A stretch of 64,000 bases of DNA from Siphonodentalium dalli (GCA_032622095.1 CP136061.1:201432244-201496243); one strand, 5' to 3'. Positions 1 through 12,819 are shown, numbered from the stretch's first letter. The notes: a model not told the origin generated them from the sequence alone. Numbers and translations: made by a program.

Positions 1-200
1 AGTCAGGAAACGTAATTTTTTTTTCACATAACAAAGGGGGAAAATTGACAATAACATACTGTTTATGCTTTAATATTATTTCTGATTGGCATAAGAACAA
101 AGTCTGTCTATATTTTACTATTCCTTCTGTTTATGGCGGTTTTTGACGGAGATGAATATTTTAACAGCATACCCACCGCCAACACCGCCCGTATCTTTAA
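1..200 (-). mobile_element. TTAA MITE family 1, copy 1 (cut by window edge)
   Basis: This is the reverse-complement end of the family seen complete at 12820-13337 and 55850-56350. Shared landmarks are the TTTATGGCGG block, the CACCGCCAA block and the final CTTTAA. TTAA lies at 197-200. No coding capacity. The other end lies outside the window. Confidence 0.75.
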
Positions 201-295
201 ATCTAACTCTTTGAATAATCTTAATCTTGAATAATGGTATAAATAATGGGATCAATCCATTGATTATTTATAGAGTTTTTAATTAATAAATGCCA

Positions 296-541
296 GAAAT
301 ATCTATACTAAATACTCATTGACGAGAAGTTCCCTTAGGAAAAATTCAGATAATAAGTTCAACAAACGACCATAATTATTATCTGAACATATCCCACCAA
401 TGAATATGAATCATTCTGCACTTGTATTTTCTTTTCATTTGTCTGCTTTTATTATATCTGACCCCCTCCAATTGAATAATAGAACATTTACTTTTATAGT
501 TGAATGGGAGATTCCAGTTATAATAGAAAGGGTTAAAACAA
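296..541 (+). mobile_element. Partial TTAA MITE family 3 copy
   Basis: It matches the right two thirds of the complete copy at 17726-18050: ATACTCATTGAC, then CCTTAGGAAA, then GAATATGAATCATTCT, then the closing AAAGGGTTAA near 530. The left end with TTAACCCTTT is not recognisable, so the copy is truncated or diverged. Confidence 0.6.
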
Positions 542-1790
542 CGAACAAGATTACAAAATTCACACATTTACACATTCACTAAACATCTCAAACTCGATAC
601 ATTGAATAATTGTATATATTTTTTGAAAAATGCCCATATGCTTTTGTCATAATGTAACTCCTATATACATATATGTATACATAACACAAGTCCTATATAT
701 ATAATTACGCCGCCACCACGGAGATAACCACTTTAAACAGCATGTGTATTTTTGTTGGAAGCAACATTGCTTTCAAGTGTCTAGCATGAGCACCTTGCAT
801 AGCGGTGTACTGTTAAAATGAAGTGCCACTCAATACTGCGAGAGCTGTACACTAAAATTCTGAATAACCCAGTGTATACAGGAAGAGTTTTTCAAACGGG
901 AGCATCATAAATAATATAAGTTACCGTTATTATGGATATTACCAATTTATGAAGTTTAAGTCCTGTTTAATTTCCAATTTAAATCCAGTTTGAAGTTAGG
1001 AATGCGCAGGTTGTTATACATATCCTATTCAGCGCTCTACACGGGTAACCAACTAGACTGGCAGTGGTGTTTGTATAAAATAAACACTACCATTGTCCGG
1101 GTATTGAGTGTATTGACAATAGTTGTACGAGTGGCTAATTCTTTCGAGATAGCACTCTAATTTACCTACCGACACAATAAGGTAAATTCTAAGACACGTT
1201 TCACAGCACGATATCCGGAATATTCACTTTATCCAAGCAACTCCAGAAAAAAATCTAAACTTTTCCAGTCACGTGAGATCATAACGTCGCTACGGCGACA
1301 TAAGCGGTTTGAGATATGTTTGTGTCTGGATTTAAGTCCCATTCCCGCGGATTAGTCGGCGGGTATTAAGTTACTTTTTATACAAATCACTTGATCGACC
1401 AGTCTGCACAATTTTTCGCACTTGCATATTTATCGACGTTCCTCTCAATTGTCGCGTCATTCAATGGAATTTACAAGTCATGACAAATGTCACTAATGGA
1501 CAATTAACAATTCAACAATATTATTAACTCTTCCGCACTACCCCCCCCCCCCGTCTCAAACTAATGGATGCCAATTGCTTTGTTGTCGTGGAATATTAAA
1601 GGTCCATTGAAGATTTAACACGTTATGATTTATTGTCAGTCTAGCAAAAAACCCAATTATCACTTGTTATAAAGAGCGTTCGTGCTTCCGTCACACCAAA
1701 TCGGTAGATAATAAAGAGCGTTTATAATTATGACGTTTTGTGATAGTTTTCGGCGTATTACTTGTGGTTTTCCCATTACCTGTGTGCACG
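542..1790. other. Unassigned AT-rich sequence
   Basis: I see no gene here. It holds a 12-base C run at 1541-1552. Near 1670-1730 are two ATAAAGAGCGTT blocks, which also occur in TTAA MITE family 1, so an old fragment of that family may be present. Confidence 0.5.
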
Positions 1791-2302
1791 TAGATCATGT
1801 CATGAATATCATATTCCACCAGTACAAAACCTGACAGGGAATTACAAAACCTCTGAACTTTTTGAAGTTTTGACAGGGAACCTTATAAAGTCGAAAAAAA
1901 TAGCGCGGGGAATTCGTTTCTTAGTTATTATCTGTTCCTTGATAATATACATCATTGTAGGTGAATGTCCCAACTCAAAATTGCATGCTTTTCTCTGGTT
2001 TTGTGAGCCGATATCGCAATAAACATTGAATTAATTACCTAGGAGAAATTCCTTAATTGTAAGCGACGCAAAGCAAAATCGCTCACAAATTCACTTAAAT
2101 CGTGAAATTTCGAGTTGGGACATTCACATACAGAGAAGTACATTATTAAGGAACGGATACTAACTAAGAAATGTATTCCCCGCGTTATTTTTTCGACTTT
2201 ATAAGATACCCTGTCAAAACTGCAAAAAATTCCAAGGTTGTGTACTGGTGGAATATGATCTCTACGGGCGTTAGCCAGAGTAGATATTCATGGCATGATC
2301 TA
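1791..2302. mobile_element. Fold-back MITE with TA ends (family TA-1), complete copy
   Basis: The ends are TAGATCATGTCATGAATAT and its near-perfect reverse complement ATATTCATGGCATGATCTA. The arms run inward as a long imperfect palindrome: CATATTCCACCAGTAC on the left against GTACTGGTGGAATATG on the right, and GTGAATGTCCCAACTC against GAGTTGGGACATTCAC. TA at both borders fits a TA target duplication of the Tc1/mariner type. Other copies are at 35698-40814 (interrupted) and 58811-58873 (tiny). No transposase. Confidence 0.8.
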
Positions 2303-2858
2303 GAGTGTACGAATGGTGATTGCGATGGTTGCGAGTATTTATGTTTGTGTGGTAAGCAATTCTGAATTATCTGGTGTCAGATCGAATCACGGATCTTTAA
2401 TCCGACAGTTGAATGGAACAATAAAGAGTGCATGTTCATTTAAATAGTCGTGTCCGGACATGGTAACAACATATACAGATCGTTCGTCTCAGTTCTGTCA
2501 GAACAATTGAAAACCGTTGAGGGATATCGAGGGAGCAGAGAGTGTTAACTTTGGTAACATTCTCAGCAGTTAGAAATTTCAAGTCTGACCGGGGTAGTTA
2601 ACAAAATGCAGGAATGTAAGTCATTTTTTTCTTCGCATCTAGTAATTTTGGGCATCACCACCCTCAAAACCGGCAAACAAATAGTTTGTATAGACCACGC
2701 AGTTCACATTCTATCATAGACTCAACTGTCACTTGAGATCATTAAACGCTGGTTAACAAGCAGTCAACAATGTTATGGATATTTTCCACAGAATATAGGG
2801 GGTGGTATGGTATACATAGTTTTACAGACATGTACATATAAAACAGAAACGTGAGTGC
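2303..2858. other. Unassigned sequence between MITEs
   Basis: No gene, repeat or convincing exon was recognised here. Short reading frames show no family motif. Confidence 0.4.
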
Positions 2859-3159
2859 TTAAAGGTACGGTTGGCCTTGGCGGTGGGTATCCTGTGAAAT
2901 ATTTCCACCCGTCAAAAACCGCCACAAACAGAAAGAACAACAACATGTAGATAGACTGTGTCCGTATACAAATAAGAAATATCGCATAAACAGTATGTCA
3001 TATCTTTGACCATTGTTATGTAAACAAAATCATATAAAAGAGCGTTATTTGTTGGTGAATTCCTGATATGGAACGAATAAAGAGCGTTTATGCCATTTGT
3101 GTGTGATTAGCCAGCAGCACTGTGCTGTCTTCTGTAATAGTTCGGGAGCCCGCATATGT

Positions 3160-3660
3160 TCCATTTACACTTTTGCGTACAAAAGGTTTGACCCCCTAAA
3201 GTTGGTACCAATAATGGAACATTCTGAAAAACCGATTTCTTAAGTTGCGCATTCCTGGGGTTTAGGGGCCGCTGAACCCCAAAAAGTGCCAAAAATCACT
3301 TCTATTTACACTTCCGCGTACACCGATGAATTTTGGTTTGATGATACTCCTAAGTGTACTGATAAAGAAAACACAACTTAAGAAAGGAATTTTCCTGGGG
3401 TTTTCACATAAGAAAGGGGGTCCCATGCTGAACCCCAAAACGTGATTTTTCACTTTTGTTTACACTTTCGCGTACATCCATAATTTTTGGTCTCAAAGTA
3501 CTTTGATATATACTAATTATAAAAACACAACTTAAGAAGCAACTTTTCCTGGGGTTTTAAGATAAGAAGGGGGTGATCGGGTCACCCATCAAAACGTAAA
3601 AAATCACTTTAATTTAAAGGTTGCATTCGTCCAACGTGTGTGTATGTGCGTACACCCCTG
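3160..3660. repeat. Subterminal ~150-bp direct repeats of the giant element
   Basis: Units begin near 3165, 3304, 3459 and 3610. Each carries a variant of TTTACACTTTCGCGTACA followed by AACTTAAGAA, then CCTGGGGTTT. The mirror set lies in the right arm around 9440-9920. Repeated subterminal motifs are the usual form of transposase binding sites; that role is inference. Confidence 0.65.
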
Positions 3661-5012
3661 GAACGTTGCACTATTACAACCAATACATCCCTAAATCGAT
3701 ACGATCAACTTAAGAAATATATATGCATGTCGTTTTCTGATAAGAAAGAGACCCCCCCCCCCCTCCCCCCCACAACCCGATCCATTTTCGAGAACTTTTA
3801 GTGAGCCAGTTTTATGAAAATTATAGCGGGAAAATCTAGTAAAATTTATACAAATGTATAAATTTTCGTGAAGCTAAGACATAATGACACTTTTTTGGGC
3901 CAAAATTGAAACTCACCATCCAAGATGGCCGCCAAAATGGCCGCCGGAAGTTCAAAATGACATTTTTCACAAATATTGTTCTAGATCAATTCATGCTGTT
4001 TGGAACTGGTTGAGTAATGCAACTTTATTTTGTGTTTTGTATATTAACGGATCATTGGAGCAATTAAATATGCAATTATTGGTGTCCTAACCCCTTCCGA
4101 TCCGTCAAAAATCGATTTTACAGAACACAGTACAAAATTTAAAAAAAATCACAATTGGGATTCTAGTCATGTTTCAACAAGAAATGAAAAGAACATTCTA
4201 ATGTAAGTGAGGCATATCATTACCTATGAATATCCCAAATCTCTGGAATCATAAATCTTACCTTGGCTCAAAATGGCTGCGAAAATGGCCGCCAAAATAT
4301 GGAAAATGGTAAATATTGCCCCAGGGTGTCCTGCAATCGCTTACAAGTTGTGGTTGATGTACACAATTGGCTAATCTGTTTTCTATACATTGCATACTAA
4401 CATGTCTGATGAACCATGGATCATTTTTACTATTGTCACCACTGACATCACCAGAAATATTGGATTTTTCTCTCACAAACTTGACATAAATATCGGCAAA
4501 AATTAACTTTTCAGGGTTCGACCATTTGTTCAAGTAAAATGTAACTATCTTTGGATTGAAAGGTGTTTATTGTTTTGGTCTATCTTAAATGTGTCACACT
4601 ACGGTGTTTATAGACTAAATTGCTCAAGATGGCTTCCAAAATGGCAACCAAATTTGTAAAAAGTTAAAAGTTAACATATCCCTAACATTATGTTCTGCAT
4701 TATCCGAAAAAGGTAGCAAATTGTGACTCACTTGGTTATTGTACGTGTTAGTTACAATGCAATTAACTGACAACTACGTTCTATTATGTTTGTCCCAGTT
4801 CCGTATGGGGCATGACAAATTCATTTTAAAGTTGCAGTATGGAATATTGCGGAGAACCTCTTTTGTGATTCTGGCCATATTATTGAAAGGGAATGGGCAG
4901 AACTTTGAGACGGAACTGAGACGAACCATGATATGTGGGTATGCTGGCCCATTATGATACAATATTATCAACTGGATACAGTGTGGAAGCAAAGATGGCA
5001 GCCAGGGAGTTA

Positions 5013-7381
5013 CTATATGATCATAGATGAGGATAATAGGTATACACAGAGTTATTGTATGGTCATGAATGATGTGTGGGTATAAAGGGAGTGCCCTGTT
5101 GGTAACGGTGGGACGTATATTTATATATGTTGTGGATGTGTTATCATTGGTGGTGTATGGGGAGTAGATTTATTATCATGGATGGCGTGTATGAGTATGG
5201 CAAGTATTGAACTTATGAGTGGTCGTATGTGCGGATATTGGTATATCTGGAAGGGATCACGATTGGTGATGTGCATATGTATACCTGGATTGACTCTATG
5301 GTCATGTGTATGGCGAATAGGTATACACGTAGTGGCTGTATGGTCAATGGTGAGGTGAATATGTATACAATGAGTAACTGTATGATCGTGAATGTAGTGA
5401 ATATGTATACATATAATGACTATATGATCATGTGTCGGGTGTAGGTGTATGCCTGTGTTCATGCATGGTGACTTGTGGCTGTATCGTCATTTGTGGTATG
5501 TACGGGTATAACCAAGTATGGCTGTATGATCATGTGTACTAGTACATGTACGTATAAAGTGTATACGTGGGTGGCTGTGTTGTCATTTGTGTGGTGTTTA
5601 TGTACATATGGAGTGACTGGGGTAATGGGTGGGTTGTACATGTGTACCTTGGGGCGGCTATCGCTTGCCACAATAATTCAAGGATATGTTATCAATAGAG
5701 AGGTCATGTCATATCGTGGAAAGCGATATCCACTAATTATCACACAGTCATTACATATATACATAAACACCACATACACAACAATATAGTGACCCACTGT
5801 ATACATGTACACCTGACCCATGACCACGGATGACCATACAGCCACGCGTCACAATGCAGGCACACCGGGTATACTCCTAAACATGACCCATAACCATATA
5901 GTCACTCCTTGTATACCCATTCATCTCACCATTGGCCATAAGGTCATCCCCTGTATACCTATTCTCCAAACGCATGGTCAAATACACAATCAATATATAC
6001 ATCAACACCACAACAATGACCATAAAGTCACTCCGGTATACATATGCACATCATCAATGGCCATATAGCCACTCGCTTCATGCACATACCCCTTCACCTG
6101 ACCTATGGCCATATAGTCACCCCGTGTGTACCTATTCAAAACATTCATACACGATCATGGTCAATCCTTTTATACATATTCACCTCAAAATTGGCCATGT
6201 CAATCCCTGTATCCCTATTTGTCACACCATAGCAGAATAGCCACTCAAGATATACCAATACACCCCAGCCATGCCAGTATAGTCACTCCATGTATGCATA
6301 TGCACCTCATCCATGGCCATATAGCCACTCGCTATATACACATATCCCTCACCCATGACAATAAAGCAACACGTGTGTGTACCGGTATAACCTACACATG
6401 ACGACACCGACACGAGTCACCAAACTTGAACACCAGGTACATGTATACTCATACGCCTGTCACCCCCTGTATAGATGTTCATTACATTTATGATCATACA
6501 GTCACTACTTCACTACTTGTATACATACATGTAATCATCTCACCATTAACCATACGGTCACTACCTGTAAACCTATTCGACACTCATAGTCATATAACCA
6601 CTCGATATACATATGCAGCCCACCCTAGACCATAAATTCACTCCAGGTATACATGTAAACCTCACTAATGGCCATTCAGCCCTTCCAGATATACAAAAAA
6701 ACCTGCACATACGACCACTCAAACAATCCATACTTGCATATACACCTCACAAATGACAATTCAGCAATTCACTGTATAATCATACACGCCATCCATTATA
6801 ATACAGCTAAGCCATATACACCCACCAATGATAATACATCCACGAGATGTATAAATATGCATCCCACCCGTAACCACAAGGGCACTCCCTATGTACCCAC
6901 ACGCTCGATAATGTCCACCCAGCTTACTCCAGGTATTCATATTCAATCATGACCGTACAGCCATTCCATGTATACCTATACACATTACCCGTAACCATAA
7001 AATCACTACCCATTTATCCACACACCCCATCCATGATCATACAGACAACGCATGTACATCCCACCCATGACCTTACAGTCACTCCATATATACATAATCA
7101 ACACATATATGACCATGTAGCTATATCCATACACCACATCAATGACCATACAGGCACACCGGGTGCACCCGTACTGGATATACACAATCATACACCATAC
7201 AGTCACTCCATGCATACCGATTCACCTCACATCTGACCATGAATTCTCCATGTATACCTAGATGCATCTTACCATGGACAACCCACTCATAACCATATAG
7301 TCACTCATTGTATACATACTCACATCAGTCATGACATACAATAACTCCCTGTATACCTATTCACCTCACATGACCGTTAGA
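5013..7381. repeat. Inverted minisatellite core of the giant element
   Basis: From 5013 to about 5740 the array reads GTATAC followed by TATGGTCATG-type units. From about 5760 to 7381 the same unit runs in the opposite orientation (CATGACCATA, then GTATAC), roughly 50-60 bp per unit and strongly diverged. The His/Tyr/Met-rich reading frames here are repeat translations and not genes. Confidence 0.8.
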
Positions 7382-7956
7382 GTAACTCCCTGGCTACGAT
7401 CTTGGCATCCACACTGTATCCTGTTGACATTTTTTTTATCATAATGGACCAGAATAGCCAAAGATTATGGTCCATCTCAGTTCTGTCTCAAAGTTCAGTC
7501 CATTTCCTTTCAATAAATATGGCCAAAATCACAAAAGAGGTTCTCGGCAAAATTACATACTTTAAAATGAATTTGTCATGCCCCACACGGAACTGGGACA
7601 ACTGTGAATAGAACATGTAGTTGTCAGTTAATTAACTAACACGTATAATAACCAAGTGAGTCACAATTTGCTACCTTTTCGGATAATGCAGAGAATGTTC
7701 GGGATATATGTTAAAAATTAGAATTTTACATTTTGGAAGCCATCTTGAGCAATTTGGTCTATAAACAATGTAGTGTGACACATTTAAGATAGACCATAAC
7801 AATAAACACCTTTCAATCCAAAGATAGTTATATTTTACCTGAAAAAATGGTCGAAACCTGAAAACTGAATTTTTGCCAATTTTATGTCAATTTTTTTTTT
7901 AGAGAAAAGTCCAAATTTTTGACGATGTCAGTGGTGAAAATAGTAACAATATAACA

Positions 7957-8648
7957 ATAACATGATTTTTGAGGGCTTTATGATTTATTAACGGCCCGGC
8001 TGGAATGATTAACAGCCCAAGGGCCTATTAGCGGCCCGAGACGAAGTCGAGGGACGCTAATAGGCCCGAGGGCTGTTAATCATTCCAGAGGGCCGTTAAT
8101 AAACCATAATGCCCGATGAAATCATGTTATTACTATTCTTACCACAGTTTTGGACATTTGACCCATTTGAGGATTTAGTGGAATAATGAAGTAGATTAAG
8201 AGAGAAATATTTTCAAGAACATTTAAGTTTGATATCATTTGACTTGTCAGCTGACACGGACTGACGGAGTCTCGAAAATAGGACAGGGGAAAACCCAGCA
8301 TTGGAGACGAGTAACAACCAATGAGAGGTTGACAGCTAAAAGTATCAATGCATACTTACGCTTGATACAATAATTCAATCATATAGCGTGAATTTCAATC
8401 ATAAAACCACTATAGTGTCGAGGAAATCGGATACATCTTCCCATTATTTTCTTGAAATAAACACGCCATAATAATCGGAAGTTGAAGGGACGTAACTCTC
8501 GCGATAATAAACGAGATCTATAGTTTCCGGGCGGCGGGCCGATATTGAACTAGGCTTCTCATTATCGGCCCGCGGCCTGCTGTTTTTGTAACAATACGCT
8601 ATTTGGAACGCCCCGAAAAACATTATCAATGGCCTAGAGAACGCCCTA
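7957..8648. mobile_element. ~690-bp insertion in the right arm of the giant element
   Basis: The left arm has no counterpart for this segment: arm homology stops after GTGGTGAAAATAGTAA and resumes at AACCATGG. Possible flanking duplicates are AGTAACAAT and GGTAATAAT. Inside, 7960-8135 is an inverted repeat whose core is a long GC-rich hairpin (GGAATGATTAACAG against CTGTTAATCATTCC). A second inverted pair, CGGGCCGATA and TATCGGCCCG type, lies near 8530-8570. No ORF of note. Confidence 0.6.
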
Positions 8649-10116
8649 TAAAGTGGTAATAATTAACCATGGTGCATCAGACATGTTAGTATTCAATGTA
8701 TATAATGCAGAATAGTCCATTTTATACATCAACACAACTTGTAAGCGATTGTAAGACACGCTGGTGTAATATTTACCATTTTCCATATTTTGGCGGCCAT
8801 ATATTGGCAGCCATTTTGAGCCAAAGTAAGAATTTTGGTTTCAGTGATTTGGAATATTCATAGGCAATGATATGCCTCACTTACATTACAAAGTTCTGTT
8901 CATTTCTTGTTGAAATATGAATAGAATCCCAATTGTAATTTTTTGTGAAATTTTATACCGCATTCTGTACAATATAATTTTTGAGGGATCGGAAGGGGTT
9001 AGGACCCCAATAATTGCATATTTAATTGATCCAATGGTCAGTTAATATACAAAACACAAAATAAAGTTGCATTACTCAACCAGTTCCAAACAGCATGAGT
9101 TGATCTAGAGGATATTTGTGAAAAAATGTCATATTTTTAACTTCCGGCGGCCATTTTGGTGGCCATCTTGGATGGTGAGTTTCAATTTTGGCCCAAAAAA
9201 GTGTCACTATGTCTTAGCTTCACGAAAATATATACATTTGTATACATTTTCCGCTATAATTTTTATAAAACTGGCTCACTTATAGTTCTAGAAAATGGAT
9301 CGGGTTGGGGGGGGGGGGGGGTAACAAGTCTCGATCTTATCAGAAAACGACATGAATATATATTTCTTAAGTTGATAGTATCGATTTAGGGATGTATTGG
9401 TTGTAATAGTGCAACGTTCCAGGGGTGTACGCACATACACAACACGTTGGACGAATGCAATCATGTAAATAAAAGTGATTTTTTTTACGTTTTGGTGGGT
9501 GACCCGATCACCCCCTTCTTATCTTAAAACCCCAGGAAAAGTTGCTTCTTAAGTTGTGTTTTTATAATTAGTATATATCAAAGTACTTTGAGACCAAAAA
9601 TTATGGATGTACGCGAAAGTGTAAACAAAAGTGAAAAATCACGTTTTGGGGTTCAGCATGGGACCCCCTTTCTTATGTGAAAACCCCAGGAAAATCCCAT
9701 TCTTAAGTTGTGTTTTCTTTATCAGTACACTTAGGAGTATCATCAAACCAAAATTCATCGGTGTACGCGGAAGTGTAAATAGAAGTGATTTTTGGCACTT
9801 TTTGGGGTTCAGCGGCCCCTAAACCCCAGGAATGCGCAACTTAAGAAATCGGTTTTTCAGAATGTTCCATTATTGGTACCAACTTTAGGGGGTCAAACCT
9901 TTTGTACGCAAAAGTGTAAATGGAACATATGCGGGCTCCCGAACTATAACACAATCAGGCTCTTGCTTAGGTAAAATATATAGTCTTTGTGATAACATGC
10001 TGTTTACGCGATGGTCATGGTATATATGAACGAAACTGTATGCGTTTTTCTGTTTTTCTGTTTACGGTGATTGGAACAAATATGAATATTTTCGACAACT
10101 AAGGCCTCACATGCCT

Positions 10117-10794
10117 GGTGACGCCTGTCAAGTGGTAGGGATTGAAGAGATATATACCTTTTACGACCATTCTTGCGACATTTTTCGAGCTAATGACAGT
10201 TCATGTCAATCGGATAACTTGTCTATGAGGTTGACAACGCACGTTCCAAACTCAGGCTGATCCCACGCAGAGTCGAGATTAATTTTTAGTGTGAAATCCA
10301 ATCCTATATGTATATCCTTTTTTACTGAAGTTGCATACCCTTCATTTTTATAGTGAAAGTTACTCCTTCAGTTATACTTAGTATCAATCAGTTGATTGGC
10401 ATATATACATGGATGGGCATTAATTGTGGTTGGAATTTGGATGGTGAATATTGGATTTTAGTCGACCGCTGTAGGCATCCTTGAACGTAAACCAGCTAGT
10501 GAAATTTGTATAGGGAGAAGCTTGGACACCCCCCACAGAAAGGACGATTGATGTCTACACAATGGGCGAACGTATGGCACACAAAGGAACCCAGACAACT
10601 GTTTCTACAAGAAACCCGAGTCGTGCATACAAGAAGCCAAGAAGACTCATGGTTAAATGGCTCTGTTAATTTCCTATGGTGCTGGTAGGTCCTGCTGAAT
10701 TACTATGATGCTGATGGCGCAAAGTTGAAGTTTGGTGATGATCGGATAAGGGATGTAGTCTGTAGGGTGTGCCAAAGACTTTATTCATGCAAAG
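10117..10794. other. Unassigned sequence
   Basis: I recognise no gene or repeat in this stretch. It lies between the right end of the split MITE and a degenerate tandem array. Confidence 0.4.
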
Positions 10795-12378
10795 AGTAAA
10801 ATCGAAGATGGCTGCCGGCGGCCAAGTTTTTCAACGAAAAGCATTCAAATTCAAAAGCTCCAGTCTATAGAGGTGATCCTAAACTTGAATCACATTTTTC
10901 ATGTTGAAACCATGTACCTTTATCCAGATTAACTGGATTAACGTACTTGGTTGAAACCATTAGTATGTAAATGAAAGTGTCAATGACACTGTAGCTCAAC
11001 TTGGAGAGGTGGTAATTTCATGTGTTACAGTCAATGGAGTGATTAGGAATGTGGAAAGTTGAAATATCTAAGCAATACTAGATGTCAACATGAAGAGATA
11101 TATATATAAAGTAAAAATCCAAGATGACTGCAGGTGGTCATGTTTTTTAACAAAATTCGGAAAAATTGGATGGCTTGATGGCTCCAATCTAGTGATCACC
11201 CCAAAGATCCATATGGAGACTGGTGAGGATTGGATAAGGGATGTTGTCTGTATGATGTGCCAAAGGTTTTAGTCATGCAATTTAAAGTAAAATCCAAGAT
11301 GGCCATGTTTTCTAACAAATTTCTGTAAAAATGGAAGCTCCCATCAGGAGGTCAGCCCAAGACCAAGATCCAACTGAAGTTTGGTGATGATAGGTTGAGG
11401 GATGTGGTCTGTAGGGTGTGCTGAAGTATTTAGTCCTGCAAACAGTAAAAGACAAGAACAAGATGGCCAGTGGCAGTCATGTTTTTTGCCAAATAACCCC
11501 AAACTGACTTGTTTCCTTCTACCGTATATCTCTATGTCAACATAGGAAAATTTCATAACGATCAGACCAATGGTAAGCCCTGTCGCCCGTGCTTATGGAT
11601 TTACATTGTTTAACACTGAAAACCAAGATGGCGACGGCAGTCATGTGTTTTCGCCAATTCACCCCAAAACAAATCATTCCCATCTGCATGTCGATATCAA
11701 CGTACATAGCAAATCTCATGATGATTAGACAAACAGTATGGCCTGTAACCCGTGCTCATGGGTTGAATTTTGACATCCAAGATGGTTGCTGGCAATCATG
11801 TTTTTTTTATATGACTGATCCCAAAATGACTCGTTCCGATCTACATGTCAACATCAACAGCCGTGACAAATTTCATAATCAATAGACCAATGGTACGGCC
11901 CGTCGCCCGTGTTAATGGATTTACATAGTTTAATACTGAAAACCAAGATAGCAGACGGCAGCCATGATTGGCCATGTTTCTATGCCGATTGACCCCAAAA
12001 TGACTCGTTCTCATCTATATGATAATGACAACATCCATGACAAATTTTGTTCTCATCTATATGACAATGTCAACATCCAATGACAAATTTCATTATCATC
12101 AAACAAATGCGACGATCTGTAGCCCGTGCTAATGGATTGAATTGTGAAATCAAAGATGGCCACTGGCAGCCATGTATTTTTGCCAAATGACCCCAAAATG
12201 GCAATGTTCCCACCAACATGTCAATGTCAACAGCCATGACAATTTTCATAATGAACTGACCACAGGTACGACCTGTAGCCCATGCTAATGGAAATTGGTG
12301 ACAGATGTGCATACACACACGGACGACAGATACCAACCCATGGCAATAGCTCAAACTTGACTTTGTCAAGTTGAGCTA
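10795..12378. repeat. Degenerate ~155-180-bp tandem array with AAGATGGC units
   Basis: AAGATGGC-type motifs recur near 10806, 11120, 11297, 11460, 11626, 11780, 11944 and 12153. Each is followed by a GGCAG or GGCAGTCATGTTTT block, a CCCCAAAATGACTC block and a CCCGTGCTAATGGAT block. The array ends with CCATGGCAATAGCTCA and GAGCTAAAA. Related units occur at 21256-21560, 22280-22680 and 36240-36340, and the closing motif also occurs at 20528-20589. It is non-coding. Confidence 0.75.
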
Positions 12379-12819
12379 AAATGATGACTTGTCGGATGGT
12401 GATTTATTTTTATAGCAATAAGTCATTGGTGCATTTTTGTATTTTGTCAATCTTGCTTTACATATTTACTTATTTATGGCAGGACATAAATATGCTTGAG
12501 AAGGTTTTTTTGAGGATTTCCCTGAGAAAAGAACTATTTTGTTTATTTTACCTAAATATAGTCACACCCTGGAAATCCACGAAAGTTCACAAGCCAATAA
12601 AATGAAGCATAGTCTGGTCCATGCTGCCACATAACGTTGGTGGGCTTCTAAAAGGTTGTATCTGCCAAAAATCTAATTTTACAGGAGACACAAATACTAT
12701 ATATCTCTGGAAATAGAATTGGTATTTGCTAATATCTTTACACAATAACCCTTTATACTACAGTCGTTACATAAGATAAACTTTCATATATCTCCAAGAT
12801 GATGAGAAAAAAACAATAT
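12379..12819. other. Unassigned sequence
   Basis: No gene or repeat was recognised between the tandem array and the next MITE. Confidence 0.4.

Larger units (their letters stand above)
3138..9946. mobile_element. 6.8-kb giant fold-back element with TAA target duplication
   Basis: The ends are TAGTTCGGGAGCCCGC and its exact reverse complement GCGGGCTCCCGAACTA. TAA occurs on both sides (3135-3137, 9947-9949) and only once in the empty site of the 56-kb MITE copy. The near-perfect inverted arms cover 3138-5012 and 7382-9946; the right arm carries an extra segment of about 690 bp. The centre (5013-7381) is minisatellite that also changes orientation. No transposase is visible, so the element is non-autonomous. 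A 3-bp TAA duplication fits PIF/Harbinger-like integration, but arms near 1.9 kb are exceptional for that group. Confidence 0.88.
2859..10116 (+). mobile_element. TTAA MITE family 1, copy 2, split by a 6.8-kb insertion
   Basis: The left part is 2859-3137 (TTAA at 2859-2862, then AGGTACGGTTGGCCTTGG). The right part is about 9947-10116 (ACACAATCAG through GGCCTCACATGCC). Joined through one TAA they match the uninterrupted copy at 55850-56350. The right border lacks the expected TTAA (GCCTGGTGAC instead of GCCTTTAA), so that end has mutated or recombined. Confidence 0.8.

Noticed and set aside
3107-3453. Identical 60-63-residue frames at 3262-3453 (minus) and 9631-9822 (plus), and at 3107-3292 and 9792-9974
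   Set aside because: The identity is due to the inverted arms of the giant element, not to protein conservation; frames stay open by chance in GC-poor repeats.
5121-7236. Many His/Tyr/Thr-rich open frames on both strands of 5.1-7.2 kb
   Set aside because: They are translations of the GTATAC/CATGACCAT minisatellite in several frames; no start context, no conserved domain.
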